From: Liolophura sinensis
Lineage: Eukaryota; Mollusca; Polyplacophora; Chitonida; Chitonidae
Length of the DNA stretch: 64,000 nucleotides
Direction of reading: 5' to 3'
Assembly: GCF_032854445.1 (NCBI RefSeq)
Contig: NC_088304.1
Coordinates: 24,599,513-24,663,512, forward strand
Part shown: piece by piece, positions 41,601 to 52,859 of the stretch
Layout of the letters: every line of letters starts with the position of its first letter
Position numbering within the stretch: the first letter of the stretch is position 1
Notes under the pieces: generated by a model
Told to the model about the DNA's origin: nothing
The model's input: the letters and a program-made list of their open reading frames with translations, nothing else
Database searches by the model: none
Program-made: the position numbers and the translations under genes

Positions 41601-42232
41601 TTTTCTGTTAGTACGATTCGATGATTCATCCATCTCTATTTACACCCACCTTACTACAGACGTCTTTTTTTAGGATCTTCCCTGTAAAGGGGGACACTGT
41701 TATGCCATTGTCGGCTTCCCACAGGATATTAAAATATCCTTTTTGAAAGGAACACCGTGGCGCGAAGGATTGGTGTGTGTGTGTTGTGTGCAATGCCTCT
41801 AACTCACCCAGCTGTGTTGTAGTCTTTTTGTGAAGATTTGACTGAAAGCAAGTGATTGGTCTATTATGTTTAGAAGCCACGGGACTAGTCAGCCATCCGC
41901 ATAGCACATCACTATAACTGCTTCTTATTGTCCTCTATATCTTAAAAAGACACCCCTCCCCCCCCCCCAAAAAAAACGGGGTTCTCGGTACATGTTGTGG
42001 CGTTCAGCCATAATCGTTCATTCATAGGCAATTGTGACGGAGAAATAGTGGATAGATGAATGCAAAATGACTGTTTAAGAAGAAATGGATGTGTGTGAGT
42101 GGGTTGGGGGGGGGGGGCTTTTATGGTTCGGAGTTTTCCCCGCAGATGTGACTTTTGTCGAAATATGTTTTAGATGAAAGAGTTACATCTGATACATGCC
42201 ATACTAGGTTGTAGACGTCTTCGACAACTTCT
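38641..42232. other. Intergenic stretch
   Basis: Apart from a SINE fragment at 40047-40214, homopolymer runs (for example C at 41957-41968, G at 42107-42117) and a dispersed repeat end near 41995-42030, nothing is recognised. The 93-codon minus frame at 41626-41907 has no domain. Confidence 0.45.
40047..40214 (+). repeat. SINE, 5'-truncated, diverged
   Basis: Retains the 'ccatacgtgggagggtttgc' body start, cagcaacctgcggaaggtc, the ttcctta...cataatgccggcc block, and ataagtgaaatactgttgagtacc. Confidence 0.85.
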
Positions 42233-42332
42233 ATGACTTACATTAAGAACATAGCACATGTGATCTACCGTTTTGTTATCTTTATGCTATTCAAATCGCG
42301 ACAGACACTGAAGGAAAATATGAGTAACTCAT

Positions 42333-42745
42333 CGTTCATTCCGTGCACTCTATCGTTCATTCCGTGCACTCTATCGTTCATCCCCTCCACTCTGTCGTTC
42401 ATCCCCTCCAATCTATGGTTCATCTCCTCCACTCTATCGTTCATTCCGTGCACTCTATCGTTCATTCCGTGCACTCTATCGTTCATCCCCTCCACTCTAT
42501 CGTTTATCCCCTCCACTCTATCGTTCATCCCCTCCACTCTATCGCTCATCCCCACCATTCTATTGTTCATTCCCTCCACTCTATCGCTCATTCCCTCCAC
42601 TCTATCCTTTCTCCACTCTATCGTTCACTGCCGTTCTTTCTATCGTTTATTCCGTTCTCCCTATCGCTTATTCCGTTCACTCTATCGCTTATTCCGTTCA
42701 CTCTATCGCTTATTCCGTTCACTCTATCGCTTATTCCGTTCACTC
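42333..42745. repeat. 21-bp minisatellite just upstream of gene B
   Basis: About 19 copies of 'actctatcgttcatcccctc' plus c; the last part shifts to 'actctatcgcttattccgtt' plus c. 21 is a multiple of 3, so frames of 110-180 codons are open and read FIPSTLS, VHSVHSI or VEGMNDR. It ends about 170 bp before the gene B ATG, probably in the 5' UTR intron. Confidence 0.93.
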
Positions 42746-42916
42746 AGTGTCGCCCATTCAGTGCACTTGTGAACACCGTTACACGCGTGAATGATTGGAG
42801 AATCCGCTGTTTCTACAAATTATGCACGACGTTAAACACCAAGCCAAAATACGTTTACTATACAGATATATAGTGAATACTTATGAGCGTCTGTCATTTT
42901 TTTTTCTTTATTACAG

Positions 42917-44380
42917 ATGGGTCACCGAGCGAAGCTGTGCCTTCTGTTGAGTTTGGCGTGTAATTTGGCGTGGGCACGGGAGGAGTGTGGTCCCGCCAGC
43001 GCCTGTCTCACCACGGCAGACGCCGCCATACTTCCGGTCGACGATCCTCAGGTCAACAATCACATTTACGTTGGCGGTATGTTTGGTGTCCGTGAAATGG
43101 GCCCGAGTATTTACAACAAAGGCGCTGTGCGGGAAAGCGGGATCCTGCACCTGGAAATGTTCCTTTACACTCTAAAAAACGTCCGTCCCCTTGACAGTTA
43201 CAAGGTCAAGGTCGGTGGGATTGCTTTCGATTCCGGGTCACTGGCTCAGCAAACGGTAGAGAACGTTCTGGGATTCGAGACGTGCAAAGTTCCGTACGGG
43301 ATCCAGAACGGAACGAATCCCTCGCGGATTGAGCCCCGTTACGTCTTGGCCTACGTGGGCCCCGAAACAAGCGATGAGGCCGTGCAGACGGGCATCGTGC
43401 TAAGGGATCTCAATAAGACCCAGATCACGAATGCTGACTCACCTCTTTTGGCGAATAAAAACATGTTCAGCTACCTGCTGAGAACGACGCCTTCCGCGTC
43501 CCTGGCCACTGATGCAATGGTGGCGGAAATGAAGCTGAATAACTGGGAGCACGTCATCGCCGTCTACAGCGACACGGCCCAGGGTCGAGGGCTTCTACAC
43601 AGTTTCAAAACGGCCACGGCGAAGAACAGCATTTGCATAGTTGAAACATTGATGATCCCGACAGATTACTCAGCTGAGGATATGGCTCAATTGGCTGACG
43701 AACTTCTGCGCCTTAAGTCCGCCTATTGGGTGGCAGTTCTGGCTGAGAACATGTACGCCAAGCCTCTGTTAACCGAGATGGGGAAAAGGCCTGACGTACG
43801 AGGCTCATTGGGTTTCATGGGCGCCGGAGACTGGGCCAAAGACAACCAAGACGTTATCGCAAACGCCAACGGGGCAGCTGACGGTGCAATTATCTTTGCA
43901 CCGAAACTGACGCGCAAAGTTGGCCGCCTTACAGATTTCGAGACCTACTTTCGTAACCTGAAACCCGATCAGAACATGCAGAATCCTTGGTTCGCGGACT
44001 ACTGGATGGAGAAGTTAAACTGTCGTTTACCAGGTGATACAACTCATACCGGTTTGAGTGCTTGTACTGGAAGCGAAACGTTGATGAACGTGAACATCGA
44101 ATTCAATAAAGATTTGGCCAGTACCTTTCTAGCTGTCGAGGCCATCCTGGAGGGCACAAAGAAAGCCATAGAGAACGCCAAATGTAACAATTCTGTGTGC
44201 TCCCATCTTCTGAACACAGATAATTCTGGGACCCAAATATACGAGGCAATACGAAAGGTGACCCTGTTACAAGAAGCCGTCTTCAGCGACACCACTAACG
44301 GCCCTCCCAATGATGAACTCAAATATTACATCTACAACTTGAAAGTCGACAGTATTGAAACTACACGGCGATTCGAGTCT
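42917..44380 (+). CDS. Gene B exon 1: signal peptide and whole VFT
   Basis: 1,464 nt (488 codons), ends in phase 0. The ATG is the first base after the acceptor 'tttttctttattacag'. Signal peptide core KLCLLLSLACNLAWA, cleavage likely after Ala20. The VFT reads YVGGMFGVREMGPSIYNKGA (no Cys), VGGIAFDSGS (no Cys), AYVGPETSDEA, ITNADSPLLANK, GAGDWAKDN, QNPWFADYW and a late Cys pair (KCNNSVC). Donor gagtct|gtaagt, at the same point as the module ends of gene A. Confidence 0.92.
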
Positions 44381-47300
44381 GTAAGTATGCATATACGTGT
44401 AATATAAAAGACAATAGTTAGAGAGTAAAACCATAGCACCGACAACAGTATGAGAGTTGGCAAATGGTCACGCATCACCGGTGAAATCCAGCCACCTGTC
44501 AGTTTACCTCAGAGCTTAAACTAATTGTTCATGAAAATGTTTAAAAAGTAGGAACTTAGACGTTCCGTCTGCTTAGGCAGAATTAGGTAAACAAATAATA
44601 AATATTAAAGACGGTAATTAGTTGACAAGGTTGAAGTGTGATTTGAAGGCTGCTTCGTTCATGCATATAGTAGCGTAAATTCATTGGCTGATCGATTCAC
44701 AAAAAGTGAGTTCTCAAGCTCAAATCCAGCTTTTGCTTTACCGGCTGCGGCTTTGAGTCATGAAGTTTGTCAGATATCCAAAGAATTACAGTGGTTTATT
44801 CCTGACACTCAGATTTTATCCCCTCCACACTGATGACCACTTGTCTCTTGTGTGTTACCGGCTTTATTTCTTATTTGTGTAATTTCTTACATACCTTTGT
44901 CTTTGGGAGCTAGAGTTAAACGTTGTTTTGGAAATGGATCTTGCGATTATCGACTTGGAACACCTTTTACGGACTACGAATGGTATACGAATGTCGGACT
45001 TGACGCTTATATTTATGCAAGTGATAATTGTAGATGAATAAATGAATATTTAAATTCCTACAGCAACATGCTGAATTTAACACAAATTTAAGGTTTATGA
45101 GTGAAGTTTCAATAGATTGCTAGGTTATTTGGACAGCAATTACCTCGATTGTCACATGTAATATAATCGTTTGTCGCCATAACATAATCTGTTCTTCCAT
45201 CACTCAGAAGTCCTAGTAGCCGATCAGTTTAACAGATCAGTTTAAAAAACATATATTTTACCATATAACAGTTGGCATGAGTCCGTGCATTTGTTACTAT
45301 TAAAGCATATACAAGGACAGCGGGACTACAACCCTGAGTGAGGCAAACCACCAAGAGGCCGTATAGCACGGGTTACATGTGACCTACAATCACACTGTCG
45401 TCGCTGTTCTGGTTTTTACTCTCTAAGCTAAGTCATTTATATCCTGACTTATGTGAGGGTTGAAAATTATTACCTTGCAATTTTATTTTTATTTTTATTT
45501 TAACAACGGTCACTTCATTTATTTTGAACAAATCCTTAACCAGTGCGATGTGAAACCAATACTGCCCTGCAATAGTACAACGCATTGTTTCAACATTCCT
45601 TTGTTAAAGCAAAATCTTGTGTAAATGTGTACTTCCATTTTCTCACAGACTTATGTATTATCGTCTTACAGATTGGACAATACGATGCTTCAACGGATAC
45701 AATAACGAACCAGAGAGCCGTAGTGCAGTATACGGCCAGCGGAGAGGAGATGACAAACCTAGTGACCAAGTGTCCCAGGGAAATATGCTGTGACCAGGTC
45801 CCAGTTACCACCCCGCGTCCCACATCTTCTTCCTCTTCCCCCAGTACCACGACAGACCCCACCCACGGAGGCCGACTTGCCCTGCTCTACGTAGATGCCG
45901 ATGTCGAAATTACTGGGGCATACCCGTCGTTTCAAAACCGAACCCAGAAGGATTTAGGCACCCGATTCGAGTATGGCAGCGTGTGGATCATAGCTTTAGG
46001 CGTATTGGCCGGGCTGGGTATCCTCTCCGTCATCATCTTTGAGATCTACATTATGACCCTGATCCTGCCGAACAGGTCCACCCGCCAGCTGCGATCCATG
46101 TGGCTGGGACAGCTTCTCCTCTTCGGAATCTTCATCAGTTACCTCACCCTCTTCGCTTTCATCTTCACGCCTACCAAGGCTACGTGCGGCATAACACGTT
46201 TTGGAGTGGGCGTCTCCTACGCCGTCTGTTTCGCCGTGCTCCTCGTCAAGCTTATGGTCATCATGACGTCAAAAAACACCGAAGGCTACATTCCAGGTGA
46301 CGCCGAGTCCCCAAACTACCTGAAGGGCGCTTATCAGTTACTGCTGTTCCTGTTTACTGTCGGTGTCCAGATCGTCATCGACATCCAGTGGCTCATCCAG
46401 GTCCCACCAGAGGCGGTTCGTGTCATGAGCAACGCTGGGGATCAAGTGTGGATTTGTAACCACTACACGTGGCGCGCGTCCATCGTCGACGGTATGACCA
46501 CGATGTCCACCTTCCTGAGAAATGAATTCGAGAACCACCTTCTATCTCTGGTCTACGTCATGCTCCTCATCCTCATCACGACCTTGATGGCACTAAAAGC
46601 CCACGGAATCACCACCAACCACCGCGAAAGCATTTTCATTGGAATCGCTGCGGGCTTCAGCATCCCGATCTGGCTGGCCTGGACGCTAGTCGGAGGGTTG
46701 AACCGCAACAACACCCACGCCCACGAGTACGGCGACGCCTGCCTGGCTTTTGGCTTGTTCATCACCGCGACCCTCATCCTCTTCTCCATGTTCCTGCCCA
46801 AAGTGCGCCAGCTGGTCAACATGGGCGTGGAGGGCATCTACCTTGAGGACGACAGGGAGACCATCTACGGAAGCGTCTACAACGGCCTGCCGCCGCCCAG
46901 CTACAAGAGCACCAAGGGACCTGGCTCTGTTATCTACGTCAACAATTCATCAGGCATATATTCTGAACCCAACAAAGGGGATCCCAGTAAATAGCGCTTT
47001 GGCTTCTACTAATTTCACGACAATTTATGCCCACGCGATAAGGAAGCTGTTTAAAGCGTAGCAGTTTTCACAGATTTAAATTTAAATCCATTAACTTAAC
47101 GACAGTATGTTAATTATTCAGCCAAAATGTCGATAACATCACTCGCATATCTATAATACAGCTATGCACAGCTTCATTATCAACGGGTTTGGGCCTTTTT
47201 CATGAGACTCTGGCTTTTTAATTAGTTTCGCAAATATCGCTGCCTTGTGGTATTACCACGTCAGACAATGTTATTTCCGAAAATAATTACAAATGTACGA

Positions 47301-48927
47301 AGTTTTGTGACACTGGCTTCTGATTTTCCACCTTTCCGCACACTATCTGGCCAAACCACAGCTTATTCGTCCATGCCATATGTGGTGTGAAATACGCATT
47401 AAAATACTTAATCACTGTCAAGGGATAACCTTTAGGGAATGTTTTAAGACAGATAATTTGTTTAAAAACAAAAAATAACTAGTCTGGAATTTAAGATTCT
47501 GAGGAAAGGTGGAAGCCGTTGTTTTTGTATTTGTTACCTGATCGGTTACTGTTTTTCTGTTCTTGTGCGTAGTGCAACTTAAGCAGAATTGGAATGGAAC
47601 CAATACTGAAAAGGTTCCATCATTTGAACAAGGCAAGCTTAAATGGCTGTGGGTCTAGACAGAGTTGTTGTATATACTTATATTCAGTATATACGTATTC
47701 AGTTATAATGCCTTAATGGAAGAAGACAATAGAGCACTGACACACGGTTTACAATATTGCATTTGGTTTTGCGTGCACCCAGTACTCCAGGCTTCTCCGT
47801 ATGGGGACCCGAACGACCTACTTAGTCTTATCTCCGATAAGGTCAAAAAAGCCTACTTTGATGATCACAGGCGCTTCGAAAATTCACCATTTGATTAGAT
47901 CATTACCATTTGAGTCTGATTTGTTACTTACTTGGAAGTGTGGTTGTATTTGCGTTAACACCTGACCGTTAAGTTTGTTCTTGTAGATGTGGTGAATCAG
48001 GCACGCAGTAGTGATTGTTTAGAATACATAACTAGTAACATGTACTTACTGTTTATTGTTCTAGGCAGAGTTGTTCCCATATACAAGATACAAGAAAAAT
48101 TATTTACGTTCTTTTGTTTCCCTTCTTCCATAATAATGATTGCAGTCTCTTTGTGGATGTTTTCCAGACAAAATCATTGCAATAATTACAGCTTTTGCAC
48201 ATGTATGCCATTAAAAAAATCTTAAGGCGACTCCAGTCTGTTCAGAGCAAAAAGTTGGAGAATATATTATAAATGTGTATGTATTTGTTATTTCCAGATT
48301 CCCTCCATCGCGTCCATCCCAAATCTCACAGCGTGTATTCTGCACCGGTGACCTACGCCCGCAGACCGGAATCCATGCCTGGAACCGGAAGTAGAGTTCT
48401 GACGGTTACAGGAGACTTGACCGGTAAAACACCGGTACCCAATGGGCGACAGTTACATTCGGAGATAGCCTATCCCACGGCCCGGTCTGTCCGCTCTGAC
48501 AGATCAGATAAAGGAACCATGCAGCGTAAGTTTGAATTCAACGAAATTGATTTGGATACCAGTTCTTGTTAACGCGCTGATTGGCACTGAGACTAGCCTA
48601 TGAGGCCTCAGACCAGTAAGGTCCGTGTTCGAATCCAGTTCAAGTGATGTACACACTGAGCTTACTCTTTGCATTAAAGTCTGTGGGGCGCACCCTGGAA
48701 AGGTCAAGCACTGCGGTTTCAAACTGAACATCTTTACCTGGATGAATCATTCTTGATTAACCATCAGAAATTGTCTTGTCTTTATACTAGTTGCTTCTGG
48801 AAGAGTGTTCTCCTAGAGAAATGAATTTATACCTATAAATTCCGCACAAAACTTTACCGGTATTTAACGATGGAATCTTATTTGCTCTACAGGCTCCAGG
48901 TCACAACAGAATCTAGGATCATTATGA
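42917..48927 (+). CDS. Gene B: class C GPCR with a single Venus-flytrap domain
   Basis: Predicted 1,013-residue plasma-membrane receptor from four coding exons: 42917-44380, 45672-46986, 48298-48525, 48893-48927 (3,042 nt, frame kept). Order: signal peptide 1-20, VFT about 45-488, Ser/Thr/Pro-rich stalk, seven helices about 592-864, long cytoplasmic tail. MQNPWFADYWMEKLNC marks it as mGluR-type. Introns match gene A in place and phase: phase 0 just before IGQYD (A: IGTWQ), phase 1 after TM7, phase 1 near the end. It has the architecture of gene A without VFT1-4. The first VFT Cys pair is absent and the ATS motif reads ADS, so its ligand need not be that of gene A. It is in the same orientation, 19 kb downstream. 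The 3' end could differ: see the alternative ends. Confidence 0.9.
44381..45671 (+). other. Gene B intron 1
   Basis: A phase-0 intron of 1,291 bp. Positions 44825-45018 are a partial copy of the 600-bp repeat block found at 27330-27930 and 52150-52780; the small frame there (44852-45037) is part of it. No minisatellite, unlike most introns of gene A. Confidence 0.8.
45672..46986 (+). CDS. Gene B exon 2: stalk and seven-transmembrane core
   Basis: 1,315 nt, phase 0 to phase 1, residues 489-927. Starts IGQYDASTDT; CPREICC (Cys 522, 527, 528) stands where mGluRs have the nine-Cys domain; then a mucin-like TTPRPTSSSSSPSTTTDP. TM1 about 592-614, TM3-top Cys 660 (TCGITRFGVGVSY), loop-2 Cys 750 (WICNHY), NHRESIFIG before TM6, TM7 about 842-864. 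The tail has LPPPSYKS with a PPxY motif (896-899). Acceptor 'tatcgtcttacag', donor ccca|gtaaat. If unspliced, the frame reads PSK and stops at 46994. Confidence 0.92.
46987..46994 (+). other. Alternative gene B stop if the donor at 46987 is not used
   Basis: Reading through the weak donor gtaaat gives GDPSK and TAG at 46992-46994, for a receptor of 929 residues. The donor lacks the +5 G, so intron retention or 3'-end choice here is plausible. Which end is used cannot be decided from sequence. Confidence 0.35.
47780..47898 (+). CDS. Candidate alternative last exon of gene B
   Basis: A possible acceptor gcgtgcacccag|ta at 47779/47780 is in phase 1 with the exon 2 donor and opens LQASPYGDPNDLLSLISDKV and on to RRFENSPFD, stop TAG at 47896-47898. 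The composition is tail-like and no repeat is seen here. The acceptor has a mediocre pyrimidine tract. No homology is recognised; this is a guess from phase and openness. Confidence 0.25.
48298..48525 (+). CDS. Gene B exon 3: cytoplasmic tail
   Basis: 228 nt, phase 1 to 1. Reads N-SLHRVHPKSHSVYSAPVTYA, then a basic Ser/Thr-rich stretch ending SVRSDRSDKGTMQ. Acceptor 'tgttatttccag'; donor gcagc|gtaagt is a strong consensus. Without splicing the frame continues RKFEFNEIDLDTSSC to TAA at 48570-48572, a second possible C terminus (1,017 residues). Confidence 0.7.
48893..48927 (+). CDS. Gene B exon 4: last codons
   Basis: Acceptor 'cttatttgctctacag' ends at 48892. The split codon gives Arg, then SRSQQNLGSL and TGA at 48925-48927. 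Phase and site quality fit, and gene A also ends in a short phase-1 exon that starts within S-R-S. The 89-codon frame at 48870-49139 lies in another frame and is not used. Confidence 0.6.
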
Positions 48928-51900
48928 AGTGGTGGACGAAGCAACCAAATGCACTCTGCGAGATGAATGGGGAAACGCATTCAACGAAACCAGATAGAAG
49001 CAAACAAATACCAATGCAACATCAACAACAACTTGTGTTTTGGGCTCAAAGATTTCCCATTTTAACCGCATTGTCATGGTTAAGAAAAAAAAGAAGACGT
49101 TTATGCATCAAGACAATAATCAAAAAGACGCATCGTTAATTTAAAATATTAATTTACAAGGGACCGAGTACAATTTTTCCAACAGAAATGCAACTGTAGT
49201 GGAAGGAAATGTTTCGTCCTCGTGTTCCCATGGATACCAAAGTAAGGTAATAATCTCAGCAGCCTGTCAGTATAGGCTTGGCGTTCCGAATGGAGCGTGA
49301 ATTGGAGCAGAAATTTGATTGGCTTTTTGTCAGCGGGAATTGTTCATACATTTCGATGTCCAAATGTGTTAATTTTGACATTTAAAATTTGATAATTCCG
49401 CTAACTGTGATTTTTTGTATGTTGTATAATTGCACAGTCCTCTTACGCGGAGGTCATGCACGAAATCAAAATATTTTTATACAAAATGATACAATGTACT
49501 TTGTATATATGATATCCAATGCACACGAGTATCACTTATAATGGTAAACGGTTATTCTTTAACGTCAACCAAATATTTTCTATTTTATTTGTACATAACT
49601 TCTTTTTAATGTCATTCTTTTATTCTCAAGCTTTGTACCTCTTTCAATATATGTCTCGATTAATTGTAAATGTTTTGTGAATTAATGTGGTTTTATTTTC
49701 TCTGATATACTAATACAGTCCCGTAGCTTCGTTAAATAGTAACGTATTTGGAGATACTCTCAGAGCAAAGCGAGGCGAAACTGTGTGCAGACACGCAAGC
49801 CTTTCTACATCAGTATGTAATACTAAATTGGAGTGTCAAACTTGTGTACAGATAATGCTGCCCTTTAAGGCGAAGAAAATTTAAGGAATTATCCTGTCAT
49901 TTAACAGCCGTATGAGAAATCAGTGTTTTATTTTTAGATGTTTTTTGGACTAGAATTAAATTAACATGTCGGGTTTTAGAGCTTACTATAATTCAATATC
50001 CAGTGAGGTCAATGAATTTGATTTCACGCTGAAATATCTCTTTATCATGTATGATTGTAAATAACTTCACAGGACTGAATAATATACCGAGATAATGGTT
50101 GAAATATAAAGAAGGAAATGACACCTTACCTGGTGTACATTATCTATACATTTATAGACAAATCTTCAAATTTTACGTTTTCTTCGTCTTTAAAACAGAT
50201 AATCAGTTCTGTGCATGGTTAGATATGGGTGTGTTTAGAGAGTACAACATACTGTATAGGCACATGAAAAAAGAGTGAAAAGCTTTGCAAAGAAGGATGA
50301 ATGAGCAATATATGAATGCTAGTTATTTGTAGCTTGCATTTACCTTCCCAGCAGTCCGTGACGAAAAGTACTATTTTGTATATATATATATATATATTTG
50401 TAGATCGTAGTATATATACATAATTTGTATGTCAAAATGCAGTCATTATCGTATGTGAAAAAAGGGGTATATTTTCTGGGCTTTGCATTTTATTCAGCAG
50501 ATGTTCCAATCAGTCATTTTGTTATGTTTCTGTTCGTTAGTGAATTTCTGTTACTTCATTCTCCTTTTGTTAAAGAATTGGCTTCATTTTAAGACCTGCC
50601 CAAGCACAATATCATGACCATGTGAAAACAACTATATATAGGGTTATGGTTGTCTCGGGTTATTTTAATATCTCCTATATACAAAAAGCATTCACAGAAT
50701 CACGGAACTTGGTGCATTTGCTAAACGCTCTTTTCAGGAAATTCAAATTATACTACAGTTATTTTCAAAAATTAACCTTGCACTGATAGACGTTACACGT
50801 CTACGCTTTGCTATACGAAGTGTAATTTATGAAACGATATACAACATTCCGAACTGTTTAATCTACGTCGCACTGATGTGTTTAATGGAACCGTTATACA
50901 CCTGTATATGCTATAAAGAGTATATGTGTGTGAATGCGTATAACTTTTTGTTTATATACAGATATACATTATGAACATAGACGCTGTAACATATACGCTG
51001 TAACATAGACGCTGATGTACTACACATATACTACACAGGATTTTTATCTGCCGTAATGTGATATCGCTCAATGGAAAACATACGAAATAAACAGCTGTGG
51101 AAACGAGATATTTTACTAATTAACCTTTGCTTTGTGTTTGTAGATTCTATGATTATAATTTAATATATATCCTACCTATACACTGCATTTCTACAGTTGA
51201 GCGATATTTTGGGATCCTACTGGCTCAGATGCTTATAAAGGGCCGGCTCGATGACACTGCTTTCGTCGATCTAATGATGGAATAATTACCGGCCTCCGCT
51301 GCATGTGCTCGGGGCCATGCATGTGGTATAAAGTTGCTGACCTCTCTCGTTGTCGTTGTTCAGCTGATCTTACATGGTCTCGCGAGAACTCGTGCCTGCT
51401 ATACCCGTATGGCCCACACTTAGATCACGTGTCACGCGCCGGGATGGATGTGAACACCGATATACGTAGCTGAAAAAATATTTTCTTTAGAAACGAATAA
51501 ATTTATCTCCGCAGCATTTTTCTGAACCGTAAAGCGCTGGGCTCATTCATGCATTAATAGCAAATTCAAAATTACATATGGACAAATGAGAATCGTCACC
51601 ACTGTATAAATATATGTATCCACTAAAAATCAAAACTGCAAAAGCAAAGCATTTGGAGTTGCAGCGTCGACACGAATTTAAATACAGGTGAATTGTCAAT
51701 CAGGTTTCCATGACAACTACCCTTGGCGATAAAAGTGTTGTACTGAACAGTCTCCCTTATTTACACGTGCCCACAAGAGGTGAGATCCAAGGGATAGTAA
51801 ATGTAGAAGATACAGGCCATTAAGACGTTGAGGATGGACTGTTGGCCGTCATCACACAAAACGATCCGCTTTAGCGTGGCCTTTATGATTCTGAACATTC

Positions 51901-52149
51901 ACTGAGGCCTGTATGGAGCCGGGTGTGAAGCGGATAACGCGTCTGTTTACTGATCAGTTATTCCAGGTTCGAATTCGGCCAAATTTGATAAAAATCACAC
52001 GCCCAGTTTAAACATGGCTCTCAGTACCATATGTTTTGGGCGCATATCCCCTTCATAGCTACAGTGTCTAACCGTTATAGTATCCCTTTCCATTCCCGAT
52101 TAGTTATATATAAACAGCATATTCTTTATAGTTATTCTTATCCTTATGT
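48928..52149. other. Probable gene B 3' UTR, then DNA with nothing recognised
   Basis: AT-rich. Candidate poly(A) signals: ATTAAA near 49954 and AATAAA at 51086-51091; neither is decisive. A tRNA-Arg-like trace (ggataacgcgtctg ... ccaggttcgaat) at 51925-51975 is probably a SINE head remnant. A (TA)n tract lies near 50380-50396. Confidence 0.45.
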
Positions 52150-52780
52150 ACATATCTATCGCGTACATGGTATTTAACAACATGATGGCGCAGGTCGCCG
52201 AGCGTAACCGTCTATCATGTAGACAGCTTTTATACAGACCAGCATGTCAGATGTAACATCATAGATGGGCGCCTCTTGTAGTATCCTTACATATTAACGG
52301 GAAAGGCGTGATCGTCCGTTACTTCTGAATCACAATCTGTTCGGTTAAGGTCAGTAACGCTCGTCATTTTCGAACTGTATCTAATACCGCTTAACCTGGG
52401 GCTAGGGGCCGTAAAGGCAGCCATGCTCATTACATCTGCATGATGCCTTTATGAACAGTTGTCATCGAAGCGCGACTGAGATACCTTGTTTAATTGTTAT
52501 TTGACCTGCAACTCATTCATGGACTACGAATTTGAACTTTGATATGGAATTCATGCCTGGAATATCAACTCTCTGCCCGGCATCATTGAAAACTGATGAC
52601 CGCTTCTCTCTTGTGTGTTACCGGCTTTATTTCGTATTTGTAAAATTTCTTACATACCTGTCTCTGAGAGCTTGTGTTAAACGTTGTTTTGGAAATGGAT
52701 CTTGCGATTATATTGACTTGGAACGCCCTTTACGGACTACGAATGATATACGAATGTCGGACATGACGCTTATATTCATC
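52150..52780 (+). repeat. 600-bp dispersed repeat block, + copy
   Basis: Matches 27330-27930 in inverted orientation and 44825-45018 in part. The 139-codon frame at 52532-52951 starts inside it and runs into the LINE relic; it is not a host gene. Confidence 0.8.
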
Positions 52781-52859
52781 AAAAGTACAAAATACAAACT
52801 AGGGTTATGTTCTAAACTCAACCGATTGCACTCCGATGCTATGGAGACTTTTGGTCCAA

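Noticed and set aside
42233-42873. Frames of 111-179 codons upstream of gene B
   Set aside because: Lie on the 21-bp array; no splice link to gene B.
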